37,161 nucleotides of DNA from an uncultured Burkholderiales bacterium. GTDB lineage: Bacteria > Pseudomonadota > Gammaproteobacteria > Burkholderiales > Burkholderiaceae_C. Positions within the stretch are counted from its first letter, which is position 1. Every line of letters begins with the position of its first letter. Position numbers and translations under genes: made by a program. Positions 23,156 to 31,375 of this stretch are shown in pieces. Below the pieces are notes generated by a model. It was not told the origin of the DNA. It did no database searches and worked only from the letters and a program-made list of their open reading frames with translations. The stretch covers positions 1 to 37,161 of the forward strand of contig CALAGS010000246.1 in the NCBI GenBank assembly GCA_937891665.1, written 5' to 3'.

Positions 23156-24418
23156 ATGTCAATCACTCAGCAAGCCTCCGAAGGCTCTTCCATGCGCAGT
23201 GCCTTGGCGCAGGGGCGAGCCTTTGCGCACATTGCCAAGTTTCACCCAGAGCTCACTTCTTTTCGCCGAGACCTGCATGCCAATCCCGAATTAGGGTTTG
23301 AAGAAATTTACACGTCAGCCAGAGTCATTGAGGCGCTCAAGGTCTGTGGTGTTGACAGCGTTCACGCCAACATTGGTAAAACGGGTGTGGTGGCTTTGGT
23401 GCATGGCCCAGGACGCAGCGCACAAAACCCGGGCCGCATGATTGGGCTTCGCGCAGACATGGATGCGCTCCCTCTGCCCGAGCACAACGAAACCCTTTGG
23501 CGTTCACAAAAGTCTGGGCTCATGCATGCTTGCGGTCACGATGGCCATACGGCCATGTTGCTGGGCGCTGCACGTTACTTGGCAGAAACGCGCCAGTTTG
23601 ATGGCACGGCAGTTCTAATTTTTCAGCCAGGTGAAGAGGGCTATGCGGGTGCGCGTGCCATGATGGAAGACGGCTTGTTCGACCGCTTCCCCTGTGAGCA
23701 GGTTTATGCACAGCATAATTCACCAGATACCCCTTTGGGCGTGATCGGTGTCACACCCGGCCCGATGCAAGCCGCGGCCGATTCCATTCGCATTCACATA
23801 TTGGGCAAGGGTGGTCATGGTGCACGGCCACATCAGTCTGTCGATCCTGTTTTGGTGGCCGCGCACATCATCACGGCTGCGCAAAGCGTGGTGTCGCGCA
23901 ATGTGTCTGCGTTTGATCAAGCGGTGGTCAGCATCTGTGCCATGCAGGCGGGCAACCCAGTTGCCAGCAGCGTCATCCCTGGTGAAGCCACCTTGGTGGG
24001 TACCGTTCGAACCTACAACGGACAGGTTCAGCAAAACATCGAAGATCGCTTGCGAGCTTTGTGTGAATCCATTGCGCATGGCTTTGGCGCAACAGCACAA
24101 CTGACCTACACCCGAGGTTATCCCGCCACTGTCAACACTGTGGCAGAAGCCAATTTTGCAGCCGATGTGGCCACCCGTTTGGTGGGCGCTGATCGCGTTT
24201 GGCGCAACATGACGCCAAGCATGGGTGCAGAAGATTTCTCATTCATGTTGCAGGCCAAGCGCGGTGCTTATTTGCGTGTAGGGCAGGGCGCCGTTGATGG
24301 CCCCGGCCCTTACCCCTTGCACAACAGCCGTTACGATTTCAACGATGCCATCTTGCCTTTGGGTGCAGCACTGCACGCCAGTTTGGTTGAACAGGCTTTG
24401 CCTTTGAAGTCAGTGTAG
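23156..24418 (+). CDS. M20-family amidohydrolase (hippurate hydrolase-like)
   Basis: A 420-residue M20D-type metallo-amidohydrolase, cytoplasmic. The family includes hippurate hydrolases, IAA-amino acid hydrolases and N-acyl-amino acid deacylases. The binuclear metal site is visible: C126 and H128 in HACGHDGH, E160/E161 in QPGEEG, H187 in AQHNSP and a C-terminal His in PLHNSRYDFND. The dimerisation/lid domain contains GKGGHGARPHQSVDPV. It has a strong ribosome-binding site (AGGAGG). Lying between the two permease genes of a peptide-type ABC importer, it most likely hydrolyses the imported compound, probably an acylated amino acid or small peptide. The exact substrate is inference. Confidence 0.92.
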   Translation: MSITQQASEGSSMRSALAQGRAFAHIAKFHPELTSFRRDLHANPELGFEEIYTSARVIEALKVCGVDSVHANIGKTGVVALVHGPGRSAQNPGRMIGLRADMDALPLPEHNETLWRSQKSGLMHACGHDGHTAMLLGAARYLAETRQFDGTAVLIFQPGEEGYAGARAMMEDGLFDRFPCEQVYAQHNSPDTPLGVIGVTPGPMQAAADSIRIHILGKGGHGARPHQSVDPVLVAAHIITAAQSVVSRNVSAFDQAVVSICAMQAGNPVASSVIPGEATLVGTVRTYNGQVQQNIEDRLRALCESIAHGFGATAQLTYTRGYPATVNTVAEANFAADVATRLVGADRVWRNMTPSMGAEDFSFMLQAKRGAYLRVGQGAVDGPGPYPLHNSRYDFNDAILPLGAALHASLVEQALPLKSV

Positions 24419-24463
24419 GCCTTGGCGTTAAACGACACATCTATTCAGAAAGATTCAGACGGC

Positions 24464-25375
24464 ATGTCCAATCCTATTTCTCGCTGGCTTAGCAGCGATG
24501 TTGGTTACAGTTTCAGGCAATCCAAGACCGCCATGGTGGCTGCTTTCATTGCCTTCGTGTTTATTTTTTGTGCGTTGTTTGCAAAATGGGTGGCCCCTTA
24601 CAACCCGTTTGATGCTGCATCGCTCGAACTCATGGACTCACTCTTGCCGCCCGCATGGTCTGCCGAGGGCAGCACCAAATATTTGCTGGGCACCGACGAC
24701 CAAGGCCGCGATATTTTGTCGGCCCTGATGTATGGCACCCGCATTTCTTTGGTGGTGGGCATGGCGTCCGTTATGCTGTCTTTGGTGGTCGGCGTTAGCC
24801 TTGGCCTCATTGCAGGCTTTCGCGGTGGTTGGCTAGATGCTTTTCTCATGCGCTTGTGCGACGTCATGCTGTCCTTCCCAGCCATCTTGGTGGCCTTGCT
24901 GATTGCGGGTGTCGGCCGTGCTGTTTTTCCAAATGCCGATGACTCGTTGGCCTTTGGCGTGCTGATCATTTCAATTTCACTCACGGGTTGGGTGCAATAT
25001 GCCCGTACGGTGCGCGGTACCACCTTGGTAGAGCGCAACAAAGAGTATGTGCAAGCTGCGCGGGTGACGGGCGTGGCGCCGCTTCGCATCATGTTGCGCC
25101 ACGTGTTGCCCAATGTACTGGGGCCCGTCACGGTACTGGCCACCATTCAAGTGGCCTCGGCCATCATTACCGAGGCCACGCTCTCATTTTTAGGTGTGGG
25201 TGTACCGCCTACGTCGCCATCGCTTGGCACCCTCATTCGCATTGGCAACGACTTTTTGTTTTCAGGTGAGTGGTGGATTACGATTTTCCCAGGCCTTACT
25301 TTGGTGCTCATTGCCTTGTCTGTTAATTTGTTGGGCGATTGGCTGCGTGATGCCCTGAACCCTCGTTTGCGTTAA
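24464..25375 (+). CDS. Peptide-type ABC transporter permease (DppC-like)
   Basis: A 303-residue permease partner of the DppB-like protein. An N-terminal helix (MVAAFIAFVFIFCALFAKWV) precedes YLLGTDDQGRDILSALMYGT, the DppC signature. The EAA loop is KEYVQAARVTGVAPLRIMLR. ITEATLSFLGVGVPPTSPSL is also typical. The ATG at 24464 is preferred; a TTG at 24422 would add 14 residues without family similarity. It starts 45 nt after the M20 gene and ends 41 nt before the first ATPase. Confidence 0.94.
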   Translation: MSNPISRWLSSDVGYSFRQSKTAMVAAFIAFVFIFCALFAKWVAPYNPFDAASLELMDSLLPPAWSAEGSTKYLLGTDDQGRDILSALMYGTRISLVVGMASVMLSLVVGVSLGLIAGFRGGWLDAFLMRLCDVMLSFPAILVALLIAGVGRAVFPNADDSLAFGVLIISISLTGWVQYARTVRGTTLVERNKEYVQAARVTGVAPLRIMLRHVLPNVLGPVTVLATIQVASAIITEATLSFLGVGVPPTSPSLGTLIRIGNDFLFSGEWWITIFPGLTLVLIALSVNLLGDWLRDALNPRLR

Positions 25376-25416
25376 TTTTTAAATCCAAGCGACGTGTTTA
25401 AAGAGAGTTCTATGTC

Positions 25417-26415
25417 ATGAGTTTGTTACAAGTTAAAAATTTGGTGGTTGAGTTTCCAAGTCGGCACGGCACGTTGCGTGCGCTAGATGAAATTTCATTC
25501 GACATTGCACCCGGAGAAATTTTGGGTGTGGTGGGCGAGTCGGGTGCTGGCAAGTCACTCACGGGTGCTTCTATCATTGGTTTGTTAGAACCACCAGGCC
25601 GCATTGCTTCGGGTCAAATTTTGTTGGAAGGCCAGCGCATTGACAACCTGAACAACGATCAAATGCGCAGCATTCGCGGCCGCAAGATTGGCGCTATTTT
25701 CCAAGACCCACTCACCTCTTTGAACCCGCTGTATTCAGTGGGCAAACAATTGACAGAGACCATTCAGGCGCACTTGCCCGTGTCAGATCAAGAAGCGCTG
25801 CAGCGTGCCATTGCCCTGTTGCAAGACACAGGCATTCCAGCAGCAGCAGAGCGCATTGACCATTACCCGCATCAGTTTTCTGGCGGCATGCGACAGCGTG
25901 TGGTCATTGCCTTGGCGCTGGCCGCCGAGCCTCAATTGATTGTGGCCGACGAGCCCACCACCGCGTTGGATGTGTCGATTCAAGCGCAAATTATCAGCCT
26001 CCTGAAAAACGTTTGCAAAAAACGCGGTGCCGCCGTCATGCTGATCACGCACGACATGGGTGTGATTGCCGAAACATGCGACCGCGTGGCCGTCATGTAT
26101 GCCGGTCGCATTGCCGAAATTGGGCCCGTTCATCAAGTCATCAACCACCCTGAGCATCCCTATACCGCGGGCTTGATGGCTTCTATTCCAGACATGGACG
26201 TTGACCGCGAGCGGTTGAATCAAATTGATGGAGCCATGCCGCGCCTGAATGCCATTCCCAAAGGCTGTGCCTTCAATCCGCGCTGTCCGCAGGTTTTTGA
26301 CCGGTGTTTAAATGAGCGCCCCGATTTGGCTGCGGTATCTAGGAGTGGACAAAACACCCCAACGCAGGTGGCCTGCTGGTTACACCACGCCAACACATTG
26401 GAGGGGGTGTCATGA
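25417..26415 (+). CDS. Peptide-type ABC transporter ATPase (DppD-like)
   Basis: A 332-residue ATPase that energises the permease pair. Walker A is GESGAGKS (about residues 45-52), the signature is QFSGGMRQRV, Walker B is LIVADEPTTALD and the H-loop is ITHDMG. The C-terminal oligopeptide-transporter domain carries four cysteines (GCAFNPRCPQVFDRC, then VACW). In some DppD proteins this cluster binds iron-sulphur, so that is possible here. Its end overlaps the next ATPase gene by ATGA. Confidence 0.96.
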   Translation: MSLLQVKNLVVEFPSRHGTLRALDEISFDIAPGEILGVVGESGAGKSLTGASIIGLLEPPGRIASGQILLEGQRIDNLNNDQMRSIRGRKIGAIFQDPLTSLNPLYSVGKQLTETIQAHLPVSDQEALQRAIALLQDTGIPAAAERIDHYPHQFSGGMRQRVVIALALAAEPQLIVADEPTTALDVSIQAQIISLLKNVCKKRGAAVMLITHDMGVIAETCDRVAVMYAGRIAEIGPVHQVINHPEHPYTAGLMASIPDMDVDRERLNQIDGAMPRLNAIPKGCAFNPRCPQVFDRCLNERPDLAAVSRSGQNTPTQVACWLHHANTLEGVS

Positions 26416-27431
26416 GCGTTCAAGACCCTCAACCAAATTCAAAAGCCTTGGTGGTCGCCCACGACCTTGCCAAAACATTCGATGTCTCTGCACCGTGGCT
26501 AAGCCGAGTCATTGAGCGCAAACCACGCCAATTGCTCAAAGCCGTTGATGGTGTGAGTTTCGAAATTGAGCGCGGTAAAACATTGGCGCTGGTCGGCGAG
26601 TCAGGCTGCGGCAAAAGCACCGTTGCACGTTTGCTGGTGGGTCTGTATGAACCCACCCGCGGCGGCCTGACCTTTGATGGACAAGATGCGCACGCTGCCT
26701 TCAAGTCAAGCGACGCCAAGGCCATGCGCAAGCGCATCCAAATGATTTTCCAAGACCCCTATGCCAGCTTGAATCCAAGGTGGACGGTTGAGGCCATTGT
26801 GGGCGAGCCCTTGCATGAACATGGCATGACCAAAGACGAACAAGCGTTGAAAGACCGGGTGGCCGAATTGCTCAAGTCGGTTGGACTGTCGGCACTCGAT
26901 ATGGTCAAGTACCCACACCAGTTTTCAGGCGGTCAGCGTCAGCGAATTTCTATTGCGCGTGCTTTGGCCACGGCGCCAGAATTTTTAGTGTGTGACGAGC
27001 CAACGTCGGCGTTGGATGTGAGTGTGCAAGCCCAAGTGCTCAACATCATGAAAGATTTACAGCGCGAACGCGGCCTCACCTATTTGTTCATCTCGCACAA
27101 CTTGGCCGTGGTCAGGCATGTGAGCGACAAAGTGGGTGTGATGTATTTAGGGCAGTTGGTGGAGTTGGCAGACAAGCACACCTTGTTTGACAACCCTCAG
27201 CACCCTTACACGCGCATGCTGTTAGACGCCATTCCCAAAATGAAAGACACAGGCCGTGCGCGCACGCCTGTTCAAGGTGAGGTGCCCAACCCGCTAAATC
27301 CGCCACCCGGTTGCAGTTTCAATCCACGTTGTCCTCTGGCCAACGAACGCTGCAGAATTGAACGGCCAGTTTTGAAAAATATCAACGGCATCAAGATTGC
27401 GTGCCATGCCGTAGAAGAAGGCCGGCATTGA
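26412..27431 (+). CDS. Peptide-type ABC transporter ATPase (DppF-like)
   Basis: A 339-residue second ATPase of the heterodimer. Walker A is GESGCGKST (about residues 62-70), the signature is QFSGGQRQRIS, Walker B is FLVCDEPTSALD and the H-loop is ISHNLA. The C-terminal domain has the same four-cysteine arrangement (GCSFNPRCPLANERC and IACH). The N-terminal insertion before the P-loop (DVSAPWLSRVIERKPRQLL) is usual for DppF. It is last in the plus-strand operon, ending at a terminator shared with the convergent binding-protein gene. Confidence 0.96.
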   Translation: MSVQDPQPNSKALVVAHDLAKTFDVSAPWLSRVIERKPRQLLKAVDGVSFEIERGKTLALVGESGCGKSTVARLLVGLYEPTRGGLTFDGQDAHAAFKSSDAKAMRKRIQMIFQDPYASLNPRWTVEAIVGEPLHEHGMTKDEQALKDRVAELLKSVGLSALDMVKYPHQFSGGQRQRISIARALATAPEFLVCDEPTSALDVSVQAQVLNIMKDLQRERGLTYLFISHNLAVVRHVSDKVGVMYLGQLVELADKHTLFDNPQHPYTRMLLDAIPKMKDTGRARTPVQGEVPNPLNPPPGCSFNPRCPLANERCRIERPVLKNINGIKIACHAVEEGRH

Positions 27432-27470
27432 AGCCGCATTGACAGTCTCTTTTTGTAACTGATGAAGACG

Positions 27471-27500
27471 AAAAAAAGCCGCTCCTAGGAGCGGCTTTGT
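27471..27500. terminator. Bidirectional terminator, dppF-like / binding-protein genes
   Basis: AAAGCCGCTCC (27475-27485) and GGAGCGGCTTT (27488-27498) form an 11-bp perfect inverted repeat around a TA centre. On the minus strand the stem is followed by a run of seven T (including the stem end), so it is strongest for the binding-protein gene. On the plus strand it ends in TTTGTCGTT, sufficient for weaker termination of the ABC operon. Confidence 0.85.
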
Positions 27501-27518
27501 CGTTGAGGCAACTGAGGA

Positions 27519-29111
27519 TCAGTTGACAGTCACATAGTACATTTTGGGCGCATCGTTAGAGTTGTGCGTCATCGTGACATTTTTCTTTGCGGCCCATGGT
27601 CGCATCTGGTGATGCAATGGAATGTACAAAACTTCATCGCGTGTGATGGTCAAAGCTTCTTTGATCATGGCATCGCGTTTGGTTTTGTCAGTTTCTGTTT
27701 TCATAGACTCAACCAAAGCGTCAACCTTGGCGTTGCTCACTTTGGACAAGTTGAAACTGCCATCTGCGCCTTTGGTGCGAGTCATGACCAAGGATTGCAA
27801 TGAGTATTGCGCATCGTAAGTGGCAACGCCCCAACCCAGCAAGTAAGCGCTAGAGTCGAAGTTTTGAATTTTGGCGATGAACGGGCCAAAATTGACTGCA
27901 TTGAGCTTGGTCTTGACGCCAATGCGTGCCCACATGTTCACAACGGCTTGGCAAATTTCTTCGTCGTTCACGTAGCGATTGTTGGGGCAGTCAAGGGTAA
28001 ATTCAAAACCACTGGGGTAGCCAGCATCAGCCAAAAGCTTTTTAGCGCCTTCAACGTCGGCAGGTGCAACCTTGTCCATGTCATTGGTATAGCCGTTAAC
28101 GCCTGGGGCGATGATCAGGCTTGCAGGAATGGACAGGCCACGCATGATGTTGCGTTGGATGGCGACGCGGTCAATGGACATGCTCAAAGCTTTGCGAACG
28201 CGAACATCCTTGAAGGGATTTTTGCCCTTGGGGCCGTATTTCAATTCGTCGCTACCCATGTCTAAACCAAAAAAGATGGTTCTAACTTCGGGGCCATCCA
28301 AGACTGACAGTGTTGGTGTGTTGCGCAGACGAGCAACGTCTTGTGTTGGCAAGTCTGTGACAGCATCAACGTTACCAGCCAATAGCGCAGCAATGCGTGT
28401 AGGGTCTGATTTGATGGGCGTGTAGATCACGTCGGTGACGTTGCCTTGAAGCTTGTCCCACCAAGCTTTGTTAGCAGTCATGACCAGTTTTTGGTCGGGC
28501 TGCCATTCTTTGATGACATAAGGGCCAGTGCCGTTGGTGTTGTTAGACGCGTGGGTGATTTCCTTGGCCTTGTAGTCTTGAACTTTCTCAGACTTGTTCT
28601 TGGCGGCCCATGACCTGCTCATGATCAAGAAGGTTGTGAAATTGTTGAACATGGTGGGATTGGGTTTGTCCAAAATCACATCCAGCGTGTGGTCGTCAAC
28701 CCGTTTCATTTCCTTGACACCGGCCACATAAATGCCCATCGTACCTTGAGGCTGGCGAATGCGGTCAAAGGAGAAGACCACGTCATCTGCAGTGAAGTTA
28801 GAGCCGTCATGGAACTTCACGTTTTTGCGCAAATTGAAACGCACAGTAGTTGGGTTGACATTGGACCAGCTGGTGGCCAATGAAGGCTCAATTTTGTAAT
28901 TCTTGTCATAACGCACCAAGCCTTCGTAGGCATGGCCAACGATGTTGTTGGTGGTGGCGTGATTTTGAGAGTGAGGGTCAAGCGTCAAAATGTCGTTTTG
29001 CGCGGCCCATTTGAGTTCGGCGGCTTGAGCGCCCGTAAAGCCTAGCAAAGAGGCTGATACACCCACGGCTAGCGTCAGCCAGCGTGAGGTTTTGAGGAAG
29101 CGTTGGTACAT
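27519..29111 (-). CDS. Peptide-type ABC transporter solute-binding protein (family 5)
   Basis: A 530-residue periplasmic binding protein of the DppA/OppA class. A signal peptide ends GAQA|AELKWAAQND (30 residues). The family-5 segments NNIVGHAYEGLVRYDKNYKI, VKFHDGSNFTADDVVFSFDR and KNPFKDVRVRKALSMSIDR are clear. It lies convergent to the ABC operon and is probably its ligand-binding subunit. Being on the opposite strand, it has its own promoter (29144-29173) and a good ribosome-binding site (AGGA, 6 nt). No lipobox is present, so it is soluble periplasmic. Ligand specificity is not readable; nearby hydrolases suggest dipeptides or acylated amino acids. Confidence 0.94.
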   Translation of the reverse strand: MYQRFLKTSRWLTLAVGVSASLLGFTGAQAAELKWAAQNDILTLDPHSQNHATTNNIVGHAYEGLVRYDKNYKIEPSLATSWSNVNPTTVRFNLRKNVKFHDGSNFTADDVVFSFDRIRQPQGTMGIYVAGVKEMKRVDDHTLDVILDKPNPTMFNNFTTFLIMSRSWAAKNKSEKVQDYKAKEITHASNNTNGTGPYVIKEWQPDQKLVMTANKAWWDKLQGNVTDVIYTPIKSDPTRIAALLAGNVDAVTDLPTQDVARLRNTPTLSVLDGPEVRTIFFGLDMGSDELKYGPKGKNPFKDVRVRKALSMSIDRVAIQRNIMRGLSIPASLIIAPGVNGYTNDMDKVAPADVEGAKKLLADAGYPSGFEFTLDCPNNRYVNDEEICQAVVNMWARIGVKTKLNAVNFGPFIAKIQNFDSSAYLLGWGVATYDAQYSLQSLVMTRTKGADGSFNLSKVSNAKVDALVESMKTETDKTKRDAMIKEALTITRDEVLYIPLHHQMRPWAAKKNVTMTHNSNDAPKMYYVTVN

Positions 29112-29143
29112 GCTAAATCCTGTCTAAGTTGTATGACCTTCGC

Positions 29144-29173
29144 ATTCTAGGGGAGAGATGCCTTAAATCGCAA
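29144..29173 (-). promoter_or_regulatory. Promoter of the solute-binding protein gene
   Basis: On the minus strand, TTGCGA (29173-29168) and TAGAAT (29149-29144) are 18 nt apart, about 33 nt upstream of the start codon. The -10 matches the consensus at five of six bases. Confidence 0.45.
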
Positions 29174-29213
29174 GCGGACTCAGGGTTATTGCGGGGGGCG
29201 GCTTTGGGGGCAT

Positions 29214-29225
29214 TGCAAGCTTGCA
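29214..29225. promoter_or_regulatory. Palindromic operator candidate TGCAAGCTTGCA
   Basis: A perfect 12-bp palindrome in the 159-bp gap between the divergent binding-protein and amidohydrolase genes, 46 nt before the latter. Its place and symmetry suit a dimeric regulator, but no regulator gene for this cluster is in the window. The rest of the gap contains a G-rich tract (about 29192-29210). Confidence 0.4.
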
Positions 29226-29270
29226 TTTATGGGTTTTAATGTGTTTTTTACGTTCTCAGGTTAGCCTCTT

Positions 29271-30506
29271 ATGAACACCATCTTGTTTCAATCGGCCAAT
29301 GTGCTCGATGTCACGTCTTTGCAGATCAAATCGGGCCAAGATGTTTGGGTTGAAAACGGTCTCATCAAATCGGTGGTGCCCCACCAGCCAGACGTTTTCA
29401 TTGCATCTGGCACCAAGGTGGTGAAAGCCCAAGGTAAAACCCTGATGCCTGGCTTGATCGACTGCCACGTGCATGTCATTGCCGCGCATTTGAACCTCAA
29501 TGTCACAGCCAATCAGCCCAATGTGTTTGCCACTTTGCGCGCCTTGCCCATCATGAAGGGCATGCTCATGCGCGGCTTCACCACGGTTCGTGATGCAGGT
29601 GGTGGCGACTGGAATTTGGCTGAAGCCACCCGCACCGACATGGTGGAAGGACCGCGCATTTTTTCCTCGGGCCGTGCGCTGTCGCAAACGGGGGGTCACG
29701 GCGATGGCCGCCCCCGCAGCGATGTGATCGAGCCTTGCGGTTGCTCGAGTCGGGTTGGCGCTTTGGCGCGGGTGGTCGATGGTGTCGACAATGTGAGACT
29801 CGCGGTGCGCGAAGAAATCATGAAGGGCGCCAATCAAATCAAGATCATGGCCTCAGGCGGCGTGGCCTCGCCCAACGACCCTATTCATTACTTGGGCTAT
29901 TCAGAAGCTGAAATCAGGGCCATTGTGGAAGAGGCTGAGCATGCGGGTACGTATGTGATGGCCCATGCCTATACGTCCAAGGCCATCCAAAGAGCGGTGG
30001 CTTATGGGGTGCGAAGCATTGAGCACGGCAACTTGATTGATGAAGCCACATCCAATTTCATGGCTGAGAAAAATGCTTTCATGGTGCCCACCTTGATCAC
30101 TTACGAAGCCTTGGCCAATGAAGGCGCCAGCCTGGGACTGCCTGCCGTGTCAGTGGCCAAAATTGAAACAGTGCGCAGTCAAGGCCAGAAGGCCTTGGAA
30201 ATTCTGGCCAAAGCGGGCGTGAAAATGGCCTTGGGCACCGATTTGTTAGGCGAGTCGCACCGCCATCAATCTGAAGAGTTGCGCATTCGCGCCAGCATTT
30301 TGGGCAATGGGGCAGCCTTGCAACAAGCCACGGTGAATGCTGCTGAATTGTTGAACATGGCGGGACAACTGGGCGTGGTCAAAGCAGGAGCCATCGCCGA
30401 TTTGCTACTGGTCAATGGCAACCCGCTGACCGATATTTCTTGCTTGTTGGGCCAAGGCGATCACATTGAAGTGATTGTCAAAGACGGCAAGTTGTACAAG
30501 CACTGA
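29271..30506 (+). CDS. Metal-dependent amidohydrolase (Xaa-Pro/Xaa-Arg dipeptidase-like)
   Basis: A 411-residue cytoplasmic amidohydrolase-superfamily enzyme. The metal site is complete: H66 and H68 in IDCHVHVI, the carboxylated K191 in QIKIMASGG, H232 in VMAHAY, H252 in IEHGNL and D324 in LGTDLLG. This arrangement, with TTVRDAGG and the N-terminal beta-sandwich start, is like the binuclear prolidases/carboxypeptidases that cleave L-Xaa-Pro, Xaa-Arg or Xaa-Lys dipeptides. Together with the peptide-type ABC genes and the M20 enzyme it suggests intracellular processing of imported peptides. Substrate is inference. A terminator hairpin overlaps its stop codon. Confidence 0.9.
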   Translation: MNTILFQSANVLDVTSLQIKSGQDVWVENGLIKSVVPHQPDVFIASGTKVVKAQGKTLMPGLIDCHVHVIAAHLNLNVTANQPNVFATLRALPIMKGMLMRGFTTVRDAGGGDWNLAEATRTDMVEGPRIFSSGRALSQTGGHGDGRPRSDVIEPCGCSSRVGALARVVDGVDNVRLAVREEIMKGANQIKIMASGGVASPNDPIHYLGYSEAEIRAIVEEAEHAGTYVMAHAYTSKAIQRAVAYGVRSIEHGNLIDEATSNFMAEKNAFMVPTLITYEALANEGASLGLPAVSVAKIETVRSQGQKALEILAKAGVKMALGTDLLGESHRHQSEELRIRASILGNGAALQQATVNAAELLNMAGQLGVVKAGAIADLLLVNGNPLTDISCLLGQGDHIEVIVKDGKLYKH

Positions 30507-30516
30507 GTGCTTTTTT
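30498..30516 (+). terminator. Terminator overlapping the amidohydrolase stop codon
   Basis: AAGCAC (30498-30503) and GTGCTT (30507-30512) pair with a TGA loop that is itself the stop codon, followed by four more T. The stem is short (6-7 bp), so it may be weak. It separates the gene from the convergent hexR. Confidence 0.55.
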
Positions 30517-30526
30517 GCAGGGTGCT

Positions 30527-31372
30527 TCAGGTATAGCGTTTGTTGCGCAAATTGTTTTTCATTTCGCGCAAAGCAGGCTGCAAGGTCTCACCTATTCGCA
30601 GGGCCACAGTCGTGGCCAAAATGTCAATGATCAACAAATGCAAGAGCCTAGAGACCATGGGGCTGTAGCGGTCGTAGCTTTCTGGATGGTCTGCCGTCAA
30701 ATGAATTTGACCTGCTGTGGCCAAGGGCGAGCCGCTGGCCGTGATCACGATGGTGGTGGCGCCGCGTTTGCGTGCAATGTCGCAAGCGTCCATCAAATCG
30801 CGCGTGCGGCCTGAGTTCGAAATGACCACCACGCAATCGCCTTGTCCCAACATAGATGCGCTCATGACTTGCATGTGGCCATCGCTGTAGGCAATGGTGT
30901 TCATGCCCAAGCGGAAAAATTTGTGCTGTGCATCTTGGGCCACGATACCGGAGTTACCCACGCCGTAAAACTCAATGCGCTTGCCTGTGCTGTGGGTTTC
31001 TGCCAAGGCCTTGACGGCTTGGTCTAACGCGAAGGCAGAGGCGTCGTTGCGGTATTTTAAAAATGCCGCCACGGTGTTGTCGATCACCTTCACCATCACG
31101 TCGGTGGTTTTGTCGTCGGCGTCCACGCTGCGGTGAATGAAGGGCACGCCTTCGCTGACACTGCCAGCCAGTTTGAGTTTGAAATCAGACAGTCCGTCAT
31201 AACCTACACTTCTGCAAAATCGCACTACGGTGGGTTTGCTCACATGCGCGCGGTCTGCCAGTTGTGTGACTGGTAAATTGGCGAAAGCACGCGGGTCTTG
31301 TAACACCAATTTGCCAACGCGTTGTTCCGCGGGTGCCAAGGAGGGCAGTGAAGCTTTGATGCGGTCAAGCAT
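30527..31372 (-). CDS. hexR: RpiR-family transcriptional regulator, HexR-like
   Basis: A 281-residue repressor-type regulator. The RpiR helix-turn-helix (about residues 33-56, VTQLADRAHVSKPTVVRFCR) is followed by FSDFKLKLA-like sequence and a SIS sugar-phosphate-binding domain (about 125-255, EFYGVGNSGIVAQDAQHKFF, VVVISNSGRTRDLMD). The layout and segments such as KFFRLGMNTIAYSD and DRYSPMVSRLLHLLIIDILA closely match HexR. HexR is released by 2-keto-3-deoxy-6-phosphogluconate and controls zwf and Entner-Doudoroff genes. It starts 3 nt after the zwf stop, so the two form an operon, consistent with local control. The HexR assignment is strong inference; edd/eda are not in the window. Confidence 0.88.
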   Translation of the reverse strand: MLDRIKASLPSLAPAEQRVGKLVLQDPRAFANLPVTQLADRAHVSKPTVVRFCRSVGYDGLSDFKLKLAGSVSEGVPFIHRSVDADDKTTDVMVKVIDNTVAAFLKYRNDASAFALDQAVKALAETHSTGKRIEFYGVGNSGIVAQDAQHKFFRLGMNTIAYSDGHMQVMSASMLGQGDCVVVISNSGRTRDLMDACDIARKRGATTIVITASGSPLATAGQIHLTADHPESYDRYSPMVSRLLHLLIIDILATTVALRIGETLQPALREMKNNLRNKRYT

Positions 31373-31375
31373 GGT

